Shown piece by piece: positions 16,358 to 26,354 of a DNA stretch of 64,000 nt. The DNA lies in NCBI RefSeq assembly GCF_000145255.1, contig NC_014394.1, positions 3,038,001-3,102,000 on the forward strand. Direction: 5' to 3'. The notes beneath the pieces are model-generated. The model worked only from the letters and a program-made list of their open reading frames with translations, was not told where the DNA came from and ran no database searches. The stretch is from Gallionella capsiferriformans ES-2 (GTDB taxonomy: Bacteria; Pseudomonadota; Gammaproteobacteria; Burkholderiales; Gallionellaceae). The position numbers were made by a program, and so were the translations under genes. Numbering within the stretch: position 1 is the stretch's first letter; every line of letters begins with the position of its first letter.

Positions 16358-18113
16358 CGGTCAGATTTTTTCTTTTTTGAATGCTACCGTTGGCAATCTC
16401 GATGATCTGCGTACAGTTTTTTAAGGTAGAGAGGCGGTGGGCTATTATCAGAACGGTGAGGTCGTCACTGAGAGCCTCAATCGCCTGCATTACAGCCAAC
16501 TCTGTTTCATTATCCAAGGCACTCGTCGATTCGTCGAAGATGATCACATCGGCACGTTTATATAAGGCGCGAGCAATGCCGATGCGCTGGCGTTGACCAC
16601 CTGAGAGTTGAACTCCACGTTCTCCAACATTGGTCTGATATTGGCTAGGCCAAGTCTCGATGATGTCAGCAATTTGCGCTTGTCGTGCAGCCTGCCTGAC
16701 ACGCTCGTGATCTATCTGATCTCTAGGTACGCCGAAGGCGATATTTTCTTCTATATTGCTGTCGGCAAGAAAAATGGCTTGAGGAACATGCGCGATATGG
16801 GCTTGCCAGGAACGATGGTTTTCAACAGTAATCACCGCTCCATCGATCTCGATGGTCCCCTCGGTTGGCTGAAGCAGCCCCATGATAATATCGAGAAGTG
16901 TGCTCTTGCCGCTTCCAGTTGTTCCGATGAAGCCAACTCGGCTGCCTTTGACAAGGCTGAGATCGATGTCCTTAAGGACCCACGGCGTTTGCGGACCATA
17001 ACGAAACGAGATCTGATGCAATCTGATCTGTTGCTGGAATGGCAGCGGTGAGGCGGAGGACTTTTCGGCATGATCAGGCAATGGCTGGTCAAGTAATTCC
17101 AGCGCATCTTGCAATGACGCCTGGGCGCCATGAATGGTAGACCACGCCCCATATGCTTGCTGCAAAGCCGGTAACAAGCGCTGCAAGCCTAGCGCCATTG
17201 CAGCCAGCATTGGGATGGCCATAGCAAGACCATCAGGCTGCTTGGCAAGCAGATAAGCCAACGTGGCGATAAGCAGCATAGCCAATGCTTCCATACCGTA
17301 ACGAGGGCTATTGCTGATAAATTGGTTGCTCCCTTGAGCGCGGCGCAAGGTCTGATCGGCATTGCGGTAGTTAGTACAAAAAATCTCCTGAGAACCATCG
17401 ATCAGAACATCTCGTATACCACCCAACCCCTCTTGAAGTGATTTGATGACATTAGTGGATTCACGTGCAATGTGCTGACTATCGATCTTAAGTCTGTTAC
17501 GGGCTAATCTGATTATGAAGGCATAAATAAGGCCAAATCCGGCAAATGCTGCTAACGCGATACCAGGAATAATCGACAGCAGTGCTAAAAGTATCGCAAC
17601 CAACATGACACTCGCACTGATGAGATTCAAGGTGGGCATCAGAATATAAAAGATGACTTCGCCGACTTTTGTCGAGATCCCGTTGATCACTTCGCTACTG
17701 TTGCGAGCAATGTGGACTGCATAAGGTTGATACAGTGTGCGGCGGTATATGCCGTTGCTAAGATCGGCACCGACTGCAAAGGATAGTCGTATAGAGGCCC
17801 ATAGCAGAAACACGCGCAGCTCACTAGCCACGAGTGCGGCCAATCCAAAGGTTATGGTTAACGGGAGCAGTAACTGCTCGACCGAGGTCAGCCCCAGCGC
17901 TTGAATAAAAGGCTGCGCGGCAGGGTGTTGAAAAATGCGACTCGGTGCAGTCAACGCACCGAGGAAAGGCAGCACCGCCCCGATGCTGAGAATTTCAGCA
18001 AACGAGGAGAGCGTCATCAAAACCAGCAAAATCCAGAACTGCCCGCGCCGGCGCGAGCCGATGTGATGCCATAATCGGCTAATGAGTTGGGTGATTGGCT
18101 GCGTCAGGTTCAT
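16350..18113 (-). CDS. ABC transporter, fused membrane and ATPase domains, PglK-like flippase
   Basis: An exporter half-transporter of 587 residues: a six-helix membrane domain in the first 310 residues and an ATPase domain from about 365. Walker A GTTGSGKST is at 397-405, the signature LSGGQ at 503-507, Walker B VIIFDE at 523-528 and the H-loop His at 559. Overall organisation and the N-terminal helix (SSFAEILSIGAVLPFLGAL) resemble PglK, which flips lipid-linked oligosaccharide in Campylobacter; MsbA is the alternative. No Wzx flippase is seen in the locus, so this gene probably does that job. ATG at 18113 is preferred over an in-frame TTG at 18125. Confidence 0.85.
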   Translation of the reverse strand: MNLTQPITQLISRLWHHIGSRRRGQFWILLVLMTLSSFAEILSIGAVLPFLGALTAPSRIFQHPAAQPFIQALGLTSVEQLLLPLTITFGLAALVASELRVFLLWASIRLSFAVGADLSNGIYRRTLYQPYAVHIARNSSEVINGISTKVGEVIFYILMPTLNLISASVMLVAILLALLSIIPGIALAAFAGFGLIYAFIIRLARNRLKIDSQHIARESTNVIKSLQEGLGGIRDVLIDGSQEIFCTNYRNADQTLRRAQGSNQFISNSPRYGMEALAMLLIATLAYLLAKQPDGLAMAIPMLAAMALGLQRLLPALQQAYGAWSTIHGAQASLQDALELLDQPLPDHAEKSSASPLPFQQQIRLHQISFRYGPQTPWVLKDIDLSLVKGSRVGFIGTTGSGKSTLLDIIMGLLQPTEGTIEIDGAVITVENHRSWQAHIAHVPQAIFLADSNIEENIAFGVPRDQIDHERVRQAARQAQIADIIETWPSQYQTNVGERGVQLSGGQRQRIGIARALYKRADVIIFDESTSALDNETELAVMQAIEALSDDLTVLIIAHRLSTLKNCTQIIEIANGSIQKRKNLTDE

Positions 18114-18161
18114 GAGAACACTCAAGGTTTGTATGATTTAATTATTTTTAGTTGGCCGCAC

Positions 18162-19184
18162 TCATTGCTGTTGGCTTACCCATTCAACCATACGCGCCAC
18201 ACCATCCTGTGCGGAAACCATCGGTTGCCAATTTAGCAATTGTCTGGCTTTGGCAAGGTCAGCCACGAATACGCGCTGATCGCTTTCTCGTACAGGCAAT
18301 CGGGTGTAATTCAATTTTGTATTCGATATTTTTTCCAACAGAGTAAAGAGCTCCAGCAAAGACAAACTGTTTTCAATGCCTCCACCGATGTTAAATGCTT
18401 GCCCTTTGGCTTTATCAATATTGCTAACTGCAGCCATATACAGTCGCTTCATGTCATCCGCATGGAGTACATCTCGCACTTGTTTGCCTGTGCCGGAGAT
18501 CGTGAAGGGCTCCTTGAGCAAGCCTTTGCTGGATTCTACCGCTTTCTGACAGAACCAACCGATCCAGCCTTGATCATAGCTGGCGAATTGTCGACCGCCG
18601 TACATCGAGGAATGACGGAATACCACTGTCTTTAGACCGAAGATTCTGGCGTAATCCAACATGTACTGATCCGCAGCCCCTTTGGAACATCCATAAGGAG
18701 AATGAAAGTCGAGCTGAGTTTGTTCATTGAAACCGTTGGGTTGTTCCTTGCACAGATAGCGGGTCTCATTTTCGCTATAAGTGTATTGCTCCAAGTCACC
18801 ATACACCTTGTTGGTAGAGGAATACACGACTGTAGCTTCCGGTGCGTGTTGCCGCACCGCTTCCAGCAGGTTATGCGTCCCCATCACATTGACTTCAAAG
18901 TCCATACGCGGATTGGCAATCGAGGTAGTCATCGCCACCTGACCGGCCAAGTGAAATATTGCGTCGGGCTTGAATGATTGAACAATCCGGGCAATGTCGT
19001 TATGGTTGCGTATATCTCCATGCTCAAAGGTAAATTTCCCTTGCGCTTGCAGCCAAGGCAAATTCTCACGTGAGCCGTTTCGATAAAGATTGTCGAATAC
19101 AACGATCTCATCACCACGCAATAATGCGTCGGATGCCAAGTTACTCCCCAGAAACCCACATCCACCCGTAATCAATAATTTCAT
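18162..19184 (-). CDS. rfbE: CDP-paratose 2-epimerase (CDP-tyvelose epimerase) homologue
   Basis: A 340-residue SDR epimerase with [32 protein letters not shown], the catalytic [11 protein letters not shown] and [21 protein letters not shown]. These are signatures of RfbE/Tyv, which inverts C2 of CDP-paratose to give CDP-tyvelose. The start overlaps the paratose-synthase-like gene (ATGA). Together with rfbF, rfbG, rfbH and rfbS this completes the expected CDP-tyvelose genes apart from the RfbI reductase. The family call is strong. The actual sugar depends on the unusual enzymes upstream. Confidence 0.88.
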   Translation of the reverse strand: MKLLITGGCGFLGSNLASDALLRGDEIVVFDNLYRNGSRENLPWLQAQGKFTFEHGDIRNHNDIARIVQSFKPDAIFHLAGQVAMTTSIANPRMDFEVNVMGTHNLLEAVRQHAPEATVVYSSTNKVYGDLEQYTYSENETRYLCKEQPNGFNEQTQLDFHSPYGCSKGAADQYMLDYARIFGLKTVVFRHSSMYGGRQFASYDQGWIGWFCQKAVESSKGLLKEPFTISGTGKQVRDVLHADDMKRLYMAAVSNIDKAKGQAFNIGGGIENSLSLLELFTLLEKISNTKLNYTRLPVRESDQRVFVADLAKARQLLNWQPMVSAQDGVARMVEWVSQQQ

Positions 19185-20080
19185 AATTTTGTTCTTTCTT
19201 GTTCAATCACTTTTTTCAGCCCAGTTTCAAGATCGTACTGGCATCGCCACCCCAATGCGGCCAATTTCGTTATGTCCGCTTCAGAATGCATCACCTCTCC
19301 TTCGCGATAGGGCAACGCACCAAAATCCAAGTAAGTTTTGGAGGCAGTAATACGATGTACAGTTTCGACAAATTCTCTGATCGAAACTGAGCGCCCGCTC
19401 CCCACATCGAACTCCACAAATACGCTGTTGAAGCTGTCCATTTTCTCCAGCAATACCATGTATGCAGATACGACATCATCGATATAAATAAAATCTCTTC
19501 TTTGCTCGCCTTTGGTTAGCCTCAATTCTGGGACATTGCCAAGACAGCTATTGATTACGTAGGCCGAAAATTTTGTTGGGTCGTCGTCTGGCCCATAAAA
19601 ATGCTCAAGCCTGATATTCGCAAATCGCATCTTTTCATGTATCGAAAAGAATTTCCCCCACTGCAGAAGCTGATTCTTTGAAAGGGCATATAGGTTCAGA
19701 TATTTATCCAGAATCGTATCGGTATTAAGAAATGCTTCAACTCCCGCACGACTCCCCGCATCCAATAATCGCAATGGGAATTCGGTGTTGGCCGCAAATA
19801 TTTCAGTTACAGATTCGTTATTCCGCCCATAACAGGTAGCCGTATGAATGATCGTGTCTATCTTTCCACAATCACGAAAAAACTGATCAAAATCGAGCCC
19901 CTCAATATCAAAAAAATCAATTTCGGAAATGATGGACTCAACCCTGTGCAAAGAAGAAGATTTTCTTTTTAATGCTACTACCTCATTACCCGCAGCCAAT
20001 AATTCTTTGGCCAAGTGACTCCCTAAAAATCCAGTCACTCCTGTAAGCAATATTCTTTTTTTCATGCATTTTCGATTCAT
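19181..20080 (-). CDS. rfbS: CDP-paratose/abequose synthase-like SDR
   Basis: An SDR of 299 residues with [41 protein letters not shown] (catalytic Tyr and Lys in YALSK) and [12 protein letters not shown]. The pattern NTDT followed by YALSKNQLL is characteristic of RfbS/RfbJ, which reduce the 4-keto group of CDP-3,6-dideoxy-4-ketoglucose to CDP-paratose or CDP-abequose. A downstream RfbE homologue points to paratose. Starts at 20080 (ATG, preceded by a GTAGG-like site), 20083 (TTG) and 20065 ([12 protein letters not shown]) are all possible. Confidence 0.82.
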   Translation of the reverse strand: MNRKCMKKRILLTGVTGFLGSHLAKELLAAGNEVVALKRKSSSLHRVESIISEIDFFDIEGLDFDQFFRDCGKIDTIIHTATCYGRNNESVTEIFAANTEFPLRLLDAGSRAGVEAFLNTDTILDKYLNLYALSKNQLLQWGKFFSIHEKMRFANIRLEHFYGPDDDPTKFSAYVINSCLGNVPELRLTKGEQRRDFIYIDDVVSAYMVLLEKMDSFNSVFVEFDVGSGRSVSIREFVETVHRITASKTYLDFGALPYREGEVMHSEADITKLAALGWRCQYDLETGLKKVIEQERTKL

Positions 20081-20084
20081 CAAT

Positions 20085-21023
20085 TTAGCCTACAACCAAC
20101 GGAGTTATAATTTTCTTAGCCTCAATCAGTATACATTCCAATGATGTCAAACTAGGCTGATATCCGAAGTCGGCAGCACGAGTATTCAGCGAGTAGTAAT
20201 GCGACTTGCCACCCGTTGCATTGACGCCGGCGTCATTCCCGGTTATTTCATACTGCAATACGAATTCCTTTTGCATGGCTGCCAACAGCGCCGGTTTATC
20301 GATCGGCGCACGGCTGTAACAATCGACTGCCGCATTGGCAGGTGGGGCTGCAAGCAACACACAGACCAGGCTGTAGAAATCGGACGGATGCAAAAAATCT
20401 CGCACGATATAGTCGGATGAGGTCTTCAGCACCGTTTTGTCACGTATGGCGCGCAGTATATCGGTGATCAGAAATCTTGCATCAATATCCTGCGTACGAC
20501 TGAAATAGTTGAATACACGGATATCGATAATATTTAATTCAGGATGCGCACGATGCCTGCATTCGGCATGCAACTTCGCCACGCCATACCATTCGTGCGG
20601 CGCCAAATTATTGATCGCCACTGTGGCTGCTGTATCGCGCGTGGCAGGCTCGTTAAAACTTGATCCGTAGGCAGCGCCGCTGCTCAAAAACAAATAGCGA
20701 CAAGCCGGATGCGTCTTCAGGTAATCCAGCACCATTTCATCGAAACGCAGTGTAATGTCGAAAATGGAACTTCCCATCGCTAGCGCCTGTGCCGGATTAC
20801 CGACCCCGACGAAGTTGATGACGGCATCAAACTCGTGTCCGACAAACTCCGCAAAATCATCTACCGGATAACACCCTGAAAGCCCTGCGGATGCCAGCCA
20901 TTTCGCCACTTCATCCGGGCGGCGCGCAAATAGGTGCAGTTTTTTGTCTGCCTCGGCTGAGAACGAGACAATCAAATCTCTAGCTATCTGGCTGGTCGCT
21001 CCTAAGATGGCAATTTTCATCAT
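20085..21023 (-). CDS. SDR-family reductase, candidate YerF-like
   Basis: A 312-residue SDR starting MMKIAILGATSQIARDLIV, with NFVGVGNP, FLSSGAAYGSSF, the catalytic Tyr/Lys pair in WYGVAKLHAE and VFNYFSR. It directly follows the thiamine-diphosphate enzyme gene. In Yersinia O:VI the order ddhA-ddhB-ddhC-yerE-yerF makes CDP-yersiniose, with YerF reducing the ketone made by YerE. Position and family fit YerF, but I cannot align the two, so this remains inference. ATG at 21023 is chosen; an in-frame TTG at 21035 would place it just after the upstream stop. Confidence 0.65.
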   Translation of the reverse strand: MMKIAILGATSQIARDLIVSFSAEADKKLHLFARRPDEVAKWLASAGLSGCYPVDDFAEFVGHEFDAVINFVGVGNPAQALAMGSSIFDITLRFDEMVLDYLKTHPACRYLFLSSGAAYGSSFNEPATRDTAATVAINNLAPHEWYGVAKLHAECRHRAHPELNIIDIRVFNYFSRTQDIDARFLITDILRAIRDKTVLKTSSDYIVRDFLHPSDFYSLVCVLLAAPPANAAVDCYSRAPIDKPALLAAMQKEFVLQYEITGNDAGVNATGGKSHYYSLNTRAADFGYQPSLTSLECILIEAKKIITPLVVG

Positions 21024-21035
21024 ATCGATGCTCAA

Positions 21036-22745
21036 TTAGTCATTCAGTTTGGGAAACTGCTCATCCAGCTTCGAGCCGAAGGCCAGACGCGGACGGCACT
21101 CGGTAGCACCTTCCATCATCAGTTCAATCAGCAGCGCGCCCTTATGGTCAGCGATCATATCCACAACACGAGTCATGTCATCCGCAGTTTCGGCGCGATG
21201 CGCCTCAATACCGTAGGCGATAGCAATATCCGTGAATGAAGGACTGCTATAGCCCTTTTTAGTCGACTGGTCGCGCCCGTCAAAATACATGTCCTGGAAA
21301 TTTTTGACCATGCCCAGCACCGAGTTGTTCATCACGATAATGGTCAGATCCAGCCCTAGGCGATTTAAGGTATCCAGTTCCTGAATGTTGATTTGCATGC
21401 TGCCGTCGCCAGTAATCACGACAACCTTGCTCCGCGACTGAACCGCAATACCCAGCGCGGCGGGCAGGGCAAAGCCCATCGCACCCATCCCGCCACTGTA
21501 ATGAACCGCCTGACTCGGCGCTAGACGCAGGCTTTGCGCCGCCCACATCTGGTGATTACCCACGTCGCAGACGTAATCGACAGGCTGGGTTGCCAAGCTG
21601 ACATTTAGCTTTTTGAACAGCTCACTCGGACTTATTTTCCAGTCTGCATACTCATTGGTTTCAGCACGTTCACGTTGTTCTGTTAAATCGAGCAGCCAGT
21701 TCTGGTCCAAATTCTGAAAGGTATCGGCCTGCAGCAAAAAAGCTTTAAACACACTTTCTGCCGCTGCACAGATACTCAGATCAGCCTGAACCCGGTTTTC
21801 CAATTGAGCAGGGTCAATGTCGATCTGCACCACGCGGGCCTGCCGGGCGAAGTCGTCCACATCGGAACCGGTTTGCCGTACATCAAGACGCGCACCGATG
21901 ACGATCAACAGGTCGCAGTTCTGCACCGCCCAATTGGCTTCGCGATTGCCGTAGCTGCCGATCATGTTGAAGTAATTTTGACGCGCGACCACCCGCTCAT
22001 GCCCCATCAGTGTTGCCACATAGGGGATGCCCAGCGCATTTGCCGCCAGCAGCCACTCATCCATAGAATCTGCCCAGCGTGCCCCGCCACCGACGCAGAT
22101 CAAGGGTCGCTGCGCAGCTTGGCATAAGGATGACAATTGTTGCAATTGGGCGGAGGTAATTTCTGATCCCGCGCTGATTGCCAATGGTGTACTCAACCAC
22201 TGCTCAACCAGTTCATCAGGAATCTCAGCGCGCTGAACATCGTTGGGAATATCCAGTAACACCGGGCCTTGTCTTCCGCTCAACGCCAGCGAGAGCGCCT
22301 TGTGCAATTGCGGCAACAAATCGCCTGCCTCATCAACTCTCAGCGCATATTTTGTCAGCGATTGAGCGACAGCCACAATATCGAGTTCCTGAAAGCCTTG
22401 CTGCCGGATAGCCCGGTCACCCTTGAGCTCCCGCGTATTGACTTGCCCGGTGATAAATAGGCACGGGACCGAATCGAACCAACAGCTGCCGATACCCGTC
22501 AGCAAATTAGTCGCCCCCGGCCCACTGGTTCCCATGGCAACTGCAATGGTTTTACCCCGGGTATGTCTCGCTACGCCTTCCGCCGCAAAAGCCGCCGATT
22601 GCTCGTGGTGCATCGAGACGATGTTGAATTGCCCGGATTCGGCGAAACTGTCCAACAGGTGCGTGATCATGCCACCCACCAGTTCAAAACAAGTTTGAAC
22701 CTGATGGGCGATCAGAAATTTTGCTACGGCGTCAGAGGCTTTCAA
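21036..22745 (-). CDS. thiamine-diphosphate enzyme, acetolactate-synthase fold, candidate YerE-like
   Basis: A 569-residue TPP enzyme. The N-terminal PYR domain has the activating Glu in MHHEQSAAFAAEG and the acetolactate-synthase-like GTSGPGATNLLTGI. The central domain has VGGGARW and VIGARLD. The C-terminal PP domain has the metal motif GDGSMQINIQELDTLNRL ending in MNN. It is not in an amino-acid operon but between rfbH and an SDR in a CDP-sugar cluster. YerE of Yersinia, a TPP flavoenzyme, adds a two-carbon unit from pyruvate to a CDP-4-keto-3,6-dideoxyhexose, and gene order matches. An orphan acetolactate synthase is the alternative. Confidence 0.8.
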   Translation of the reverse strand: MKASDAVAKFLIAHQVQTCFELVGGMITHLLDSFAESGQFNIVSMHHEQSAAFAAEGVARHTRGKTIAVAMGTSGPGATNLLTGIGSCWFDSVPCLFITGQVNTRELKGDRAIRQQGFQELDIVAVAQSLTKYALRVDEAGDLLPQLHKALSLALSGRQGPVLLDIPNDVQRAEIPDELVEQWLSTPLAISAGSEITSAQLQQLSSLCQAAQRPLICVGGGARWADSMDEWLLAANALGIPYVATLMGHERVVARQNYFNMIGSYGNREANWAVQNCDLLIVIGARLDVRQTGSDVDDFARQARVVQIDIDPAQLENRVQADLSICAAAESVFKAFLLQADTFQNLDQNWLLDLTEQRERAETNEYADWKISPSELFKKLNVSLATQPVDYVCDVGNHQMWAAQSLRLAPSQAVHYSGGMGAMGFALPAALGIAVQSRSKVVVITGDGSMQINIQELDTLNRLGLDLTIIVMNNSVLGMVKNFQDMYFDGRDQSTKKGYSSPSFTDIAIAYGIEAHRAETADDMTRVVDMIADHKGALLIELMMEGATECRPRLAFGSKLDEQFPKLND

Positions 22746-22768
22746 TGCGTATCCTGATTCTCGTTATG

Positions 22769-24082
22769 CTAGAAATTCACACCAAAAAACGCTTCGATTT
22801 TCTCGACGATAAAACTTAACATCTCTTCGTTCAGACCAGGATATACGCCAATCCAAAAGGTGTTGTTCATAACGCTATCGGTATTTGTGAGTTCACCGCT
22901 GATGCGATATGCGCGACCTTCGAAATATGGCTGGCGAGTCAAATTACCCGCGAACAACAAACGCGTGCCTATCTTGTATTGATCCAGATATTTCAACAGT
23001 TCAACACGATTAATTCCTGACGATTCACGCAGCGTGATCGGAAAACCGAACCACGAGGGCTCGCTGCCTGCGGTGGCTTCGGGCAGAATCATGAATTCCT
23101 CACACGACTTCAGACGCTCTTTCAAGAAGATAAAGTTCTGTTTCCGTGCCTCGATAAATCCTGGCAAACGATCCATCTGCGCCAGTGCACACGCGGCCTG
23201 CATATCGGTGATTTTGAGGTTGTAACCCAAGTGTGAGTAGGTGTACTTATGATCGTATCCCATCGGCAGTGATCCCAACTGCTGGCCAAAACGCTTGCCG
23301 CAGGTATTGTCGCAACCAGGACCACAGTAGCAATCACGGCCCCAGTCACGGAAGGACTCGATGATGGTGCGCAAGTCACGGTCTTTGGTAAAGATCATGC
23401 CGCCCTCGCCCATGGTAATGTGGTGCGCCGGGTAAAAACTACAGGTCGCGATATGACCGAAGGTACCGACGTGCTGGCCTTTGTAGCGAGAACCGAGCGC
23501 ATCACAGCAATCTTCGATAACCCAAAGATTGTGCTTTTTGGCCAGCGCCATCACGCTATCCAGATCAAACGGATTGCCCAGCGTATGCGCTACCATGATG
23601 GCACGGGTACGATCCGTCACGGCCGCTTCAAGTTTGGCAGGATCAATGTTGTAGGTAGGAATGTCCACATCGACAAACACCGGAACCATGCCATTTTGCA
23701 AGATAGGATTAACGGTAGTCGGGAAACCTGCCGCTACGGTGATCACTTCATCGCCCGGTTTCAGCGCGCGCGCGCCCAACTTATGCGATGTCAATGCAGT
23801 GAAGGCCAGCAGATTCGCCGACGAACCTGAAGTGGTCGTCAATGCGTAAGGCACGCCGACAAATTCGGCAAAGCGCTTCTCGAAGGCTTCGTTGAAACGC
23901 CCGGTCGTCAACCAACCATCCAGCGAGGCTTCAACCATATTTTTGAGTTCAGGTGCGCCGATCACTTTGCCGGAAGGCGGAACGATTGACGTACCCGCCG
24001 TAAAGGTTTTTTCTGCATATTGCAGCGCACTGTATTGCTCGACCAAACCCAATATTTGTTGCTTGATAATTTCTTTATCCAC
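22769..24082 (-). CDS. rfbH: CDP-4-keto-6-deoxyglucose 3-dehydratase (E1)
   Basis: RfbH/DdhC, 437 residues, the usual length. It is a PMP-dependent, iron-sulfur enzyme that removes the C3 hydroxyl of CDP-4-keto-6-deoxyglucose. The PLP-site Lys of aminotransferases is replaced by His in [14 protein letters not shown], as expected for E1. The [2Fe-2S] cysteines are in [20 protein letters not shown]. The enzyme needs the reductase RfbI/DdhD (E3), which is not in the window. It lies between rfbG (29 bases) and the TPP enzyme gene (23 bases). Confidence 0.96.
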   Translation of the reverse strand: MDKEIIKQQILGLVEQYSALQYAEKTFTAGTSIVPPSGKVIGAPELKNMVEASLDGWLTTGRFNEAFEKRFAEFVGVPYALTTTSGSSANLLAFTALTSHKLGARALKPGDEVITVAAGFPTTVNPILQNGMVPVFVDVDIPTYNIDPAKLEAAVTDRTRAIMVAHTLGNPFDLDSVMALAKKHNLWVIEDCCDALGSRYKGQHVGTFGHIATCSFYPAHHITMGEGGMIFTKDRDLRTIIESFRDWGRDCYCGPGCDNTCGKRFGQQLGSLPMGYDHKYTYSHLGYNLKITDMQAACALAQMDRLPGFIEARKQNFIFLKERLKSCEEFMILPEATAGSEPSWFGFPITLRESSGINRVELLKYLDQYKIGTRLLFAGNLTRQPYFEGRAYRISGELTNTDSVMNNTFWIGVYPGLNEEMLSFIVEKIEAFFGVNF

Positions 24083-24111
24083 GCTAACCTCGGCTTATAT
24101 TCAATTCAAAT

Positions 24112-25188
24112 TCATCGTACAGATGATGCGCAATACGCGCTGATCTGCTGGAGCGTGATTTCACGCATATCTTTTTCATCCCGGTAGGCCTGATGCCAGT
24201 CCACAATTTTTACCAGCGCTTCATCCAGATGCCATCTCGGATGCCAGTTCAACTGGCCTTTGGCTTTGGAGCAATCGAGCTTCAGGTAATGCGCTTCATG
24301 CGGATGTTCGCCGCCATCAACCACCCAGCTCGCACCCTCTCCCCAGGATTGGGTCAATCGCTCAACAATCCATTGCACAGGCTTGGCATCTTCATCGTTG
24401 GGGCCGAAGTTCCAGCCTTCTGCGAACGCTGCGCCGTCTTCATAGAGTTTTTGTGCCAGCAACAGATAACCGGATAACGGCTCCAGCACATGCTGCCAGG
24501 GACGGATCGCATGCGGATTGCGTATATTGACCGCGCGACCTTCCGTTATCGCGCGCATGATATCGGGAATGAGACGATCTTCTGCCCAGTCGCCGCCACC
24601 GATGACGTTTCCCGCTCTGGCTGATGCGATTGCAACGCCATGCTCGTGATATTTTGCGGGGTGAAAATAAGAGTTACGGTAAGCCGCGGTGACCAGTTCC
24701 GCGCAGCCTTTACTGCTGGAATAAGGATCGTAACCGCCCATTGCTTCATTTTCACGATAGCCCCACGCCCATTCGCGATTTTCGTAACATTTGTCGGTCG
24801 TAACATTGACCACAGCCTTAACACTCCGCGTGCTGCGCACCGCTTCCAGCAAATTCACCACACCCATCACGTTAGTGGAATAGGTTTCAACCGGTTCAAT
24901 ATAGGAATAGCGCACCAGCGGCTGTGCCGCCATATGAATCACAATCTCAGGCTGATGCTCAGTCAATACCGAACGCAAATGCACTAAGTCACGAATATCA
25001 CCGATGATGCTGGTCATGCCTTGTTCAATACCGGCGACTTCAAACAAACTCGGTTTGGTCGGCGGAGCGAGCGCAAAACCCACCACTTGCGCGCCCATAG
25101 ACTGCAACCAAAGCGACAGCCAGCTTCCCTTAAAACCGGTATGACCCGTCAACAGGACGCGCTTGCCGCGCCAAAAATCAGCGTTCAT
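24112..25188 (-). CDS. rfbG: CDP-glucose 4,6-dehydratase
   Basis: RfbG/DdhB converts CDP-glucose to CDP-4-keto-6-deoxyglucose. It has [38 protein letters not shown] and the catalytic [10 protein letters not shown], then [19 protein letters not shown]. The start at 25188 (MNADFW) overlaps the rfbF stop as ATGA and gives 358 residues, close to the usual length. The in-frame ATG at 25194 is nearly equivalent, while a start at 25272 would lie inside rfbF and is rejected. It is translationally coupled to rfbF. Confidence 0.95.
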   Translation of the reverse strand: MNADFWRGKRVLLTGHTGFKGSWLSLWLQSMGAQVVGFALAPPTKPSLFEVAGIEQGMTSIIGDIRDLVHLRSVLTEHQPEIVIHMAAQPLVRYSYIEPVETYSTNVMGVVNLLEAVRSTRSVKAVVNVTTDKCYENREWAWGYRENEAMGGYDPYSSSKGCAELVTAAYRNSYFHPAKYHEHGVAIASARAGNVIGGGDWAEDRLIPDIMRAITEGRAVNIRNPHAIRPWQHVLEPLSGYLLLAQKLYEDGAAFAEGWNFGPNDEDAKPVQWIVERLTQSWGEGASWVVDGGEHPHEAHYLKLDCSKAKGQLNWHPRWHLDEALVKIVDWHQAYRDEKDMREITLQQISAYCASSVR

Positions 25189-25958
25189 GCCCATACTTTC
25201 CAGGGCGCTTTGCCTGATTGCCACAACTCTTCGAGATGCATCTTGTCGCGCAGAGTATCCATGGGCTGCCAAAAACCGGTGTGATGAAACGCCGCCAGAT
25301 CACCTTCTTCGGCGAGACGCTCCATAGGTTCGCGCTCCCAAATTGTTTTATCGTCGGAGATATAATCGAGGACTTTTGGTGATAGCACAAAAAATCCACC
25401 ATTTATCATGGCACCATCGCCTTGAGGCTTTTCCCGAAAGCTATTGACCTTATTTCCCTGCATGTCGAGCGCGCCAAAACGGCCCGGCGGCAATGTCGCG
25501 GTCAATGTCGCCTTAACTTTCTGAGCTTTGTGAAATGCGATCAATTCAGTAATATTAACGTCACTCACGCCATCTCCATAGGTAAGACAGAATGCTTCTT
25601 CATCCTTAACATATTCGGCTACGCGCTTTAAACGACCACCGGTCATGGTTTCTTCTCCGGTGTCTACTAGAGTTACTTTCCAAGGTTCAGCGAAACGCTG
25701 ATGCACTTCCATGTGATTATTCTGCATATCGAAAGTGACATCCGATGTATGCAGAAAATAATTGGCAAAGTACTCTTTGATTACATAGCCCTTGTAACCG
25801 CAGCAAATAACGAACTCATTAATCCCGTGCGCAGAATAACTTTTAAGGATATGCCACAAAATTGGCTTTCCACCGATCTCCACCATAGGCTTGGGTCGCG
25901 TTGACGTTTCTTCGCTGATCCGAGTTCCCAAACCACCTGCAAGAATGACTGCTTTCAT
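25185..25958 (-). CDS. rfbF: glucose-1-phosphate cytidylyltransferase
   Basis: RfbF/DdhA makes CDP-glucose from CTP and glucose-1-phosphate, the entry step to CDP-3,6-dideoxyhexoses. It has [57 protein letters not shown] and [18 protein letters not shown]. The start at 25958 (MKAVILAGG) gives 257 residues as in Salmonella; an ATG-like codon two residues upstream adds nothing. It is the first biosynthetic gene after the MarR regulator, 28 bases downstream. Confidence 0.96.
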   Translation of the reverse strand: MKAVILAGGLGTRISEETSTRPKPMVEIGGKPILWHILKSYSAHGINEFVICCGYKGYVIKEYFANYFLHTSDVTFDMQNNHMEVHQRFAEPWKVTLVDTGEETMTGGRLKRVAEYVKDEEAFCLTYGDGVSDVNITELIAFHKAQKVKATLTATLPPGRFGALDMQGNKVNSFREKPQGDGAMINGGFFVLSPKVLDYISDDKTIWEREPMERLAEEGDLAAFHHTGFWQPMDTLRDKMHLEELWQSGKAPWKVWA

Positions 25959-25986
25959 AAACAAACCCTGACGACAATGTATTTAT

Positions 25987-26325
25987 TCACGGAAAATTTC
26001 TCACTATTTGTTCAGTTTCACGCTTCAGTTCTGCAATCTCCATCCGCAATCGCTCGTATTCCTCAACCTTAATTTGCAAAAATTCTAAAGTGAGGTGCGC
26101 CTTCTGCTCCACACCGCGCGGCGTCAGCAGGTAAGCGTACGCCAGTTTATTGTCGCTGTTGCGGAAATTATCTGCTTTCAAGCAACCTTTAGCGATCAAT
26201 GCATTCAAGCAAAAATTTACCTTGCCAAGACTAACGCCCAACCGCTTCGCCAAATCTCTCTGGGAAAGGTTGGGCTCATCGGCCAATGTCTTTAGTAATC
26301 CGTAACTAGTGGTATCGTCGAACAT
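25987..26325 (-). CDS. MarR-type EPS-associated transcriptional regulator
   Basis: A 112-residue winged-helix protein: NLSQRDLAKRLGVSLGKVNFCLNALIAKG is the helix-turn-helix, YAYLLTPRGVEQKAHLT the wing, and the C-terminal 35 residues form a coiled coil (EYERLRMEIAELKRETEQ). This is the small MarR-like family found at the head of exopolysaccharide clusters. It is the first gene of the polysaccharide run, behind a near-consensus promoter with an inverted repeat between the -10 and the ATG. Autoregulation is therefore likely, though only inferred. No Shine-Dalgarno is evident and the leader is about 20 bases. Confidence 0.85.
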   Translation of the reverse strand: MFDDTTSYGLLKTLADEPNLSQRDLAKRLGVSLGKVNFCLNALIAKGCLKADNFRNSDNKLAYAYLLTPRGVEQKAHLTLEFLQIKVEEYERLRMEIAELKRETEQIVRNFP

Positions 26326-26328
26326 GCG

Positions 26329-26354
26329 GTGCGTTCATTAGGTGAACAGCGCAC
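26329..26354. promoter_or_regulatory. inverted repeat, candidate operator of the MarR-EPS gene
   Basis: GTTCA (26333-26337) and TGAAC (26343-26347) flank a 5-base centre. The symmetry extends imperfectly outwards to GTGCG and CGCAC. It lies between the -10 element and the start codon, where a bound repressor would block transcription. Confidence 0.5.

Noticed and set aside
21036-22745. Anabolic acetolactate synthase of branched amino-acid synthesis
   Set aside because: No small subunit, ilvC or ilvD gene is near, and the gene lies within a CDP-sugar cluster. It is kept as the main alternative, not the preferred call.
25189-25272. Upstream extension of rfbG
   Set aside because: It lies inside rfbF, adds residues foreign to RfbG, and the ATGA overlap at 25188 gives the family N-terminus.
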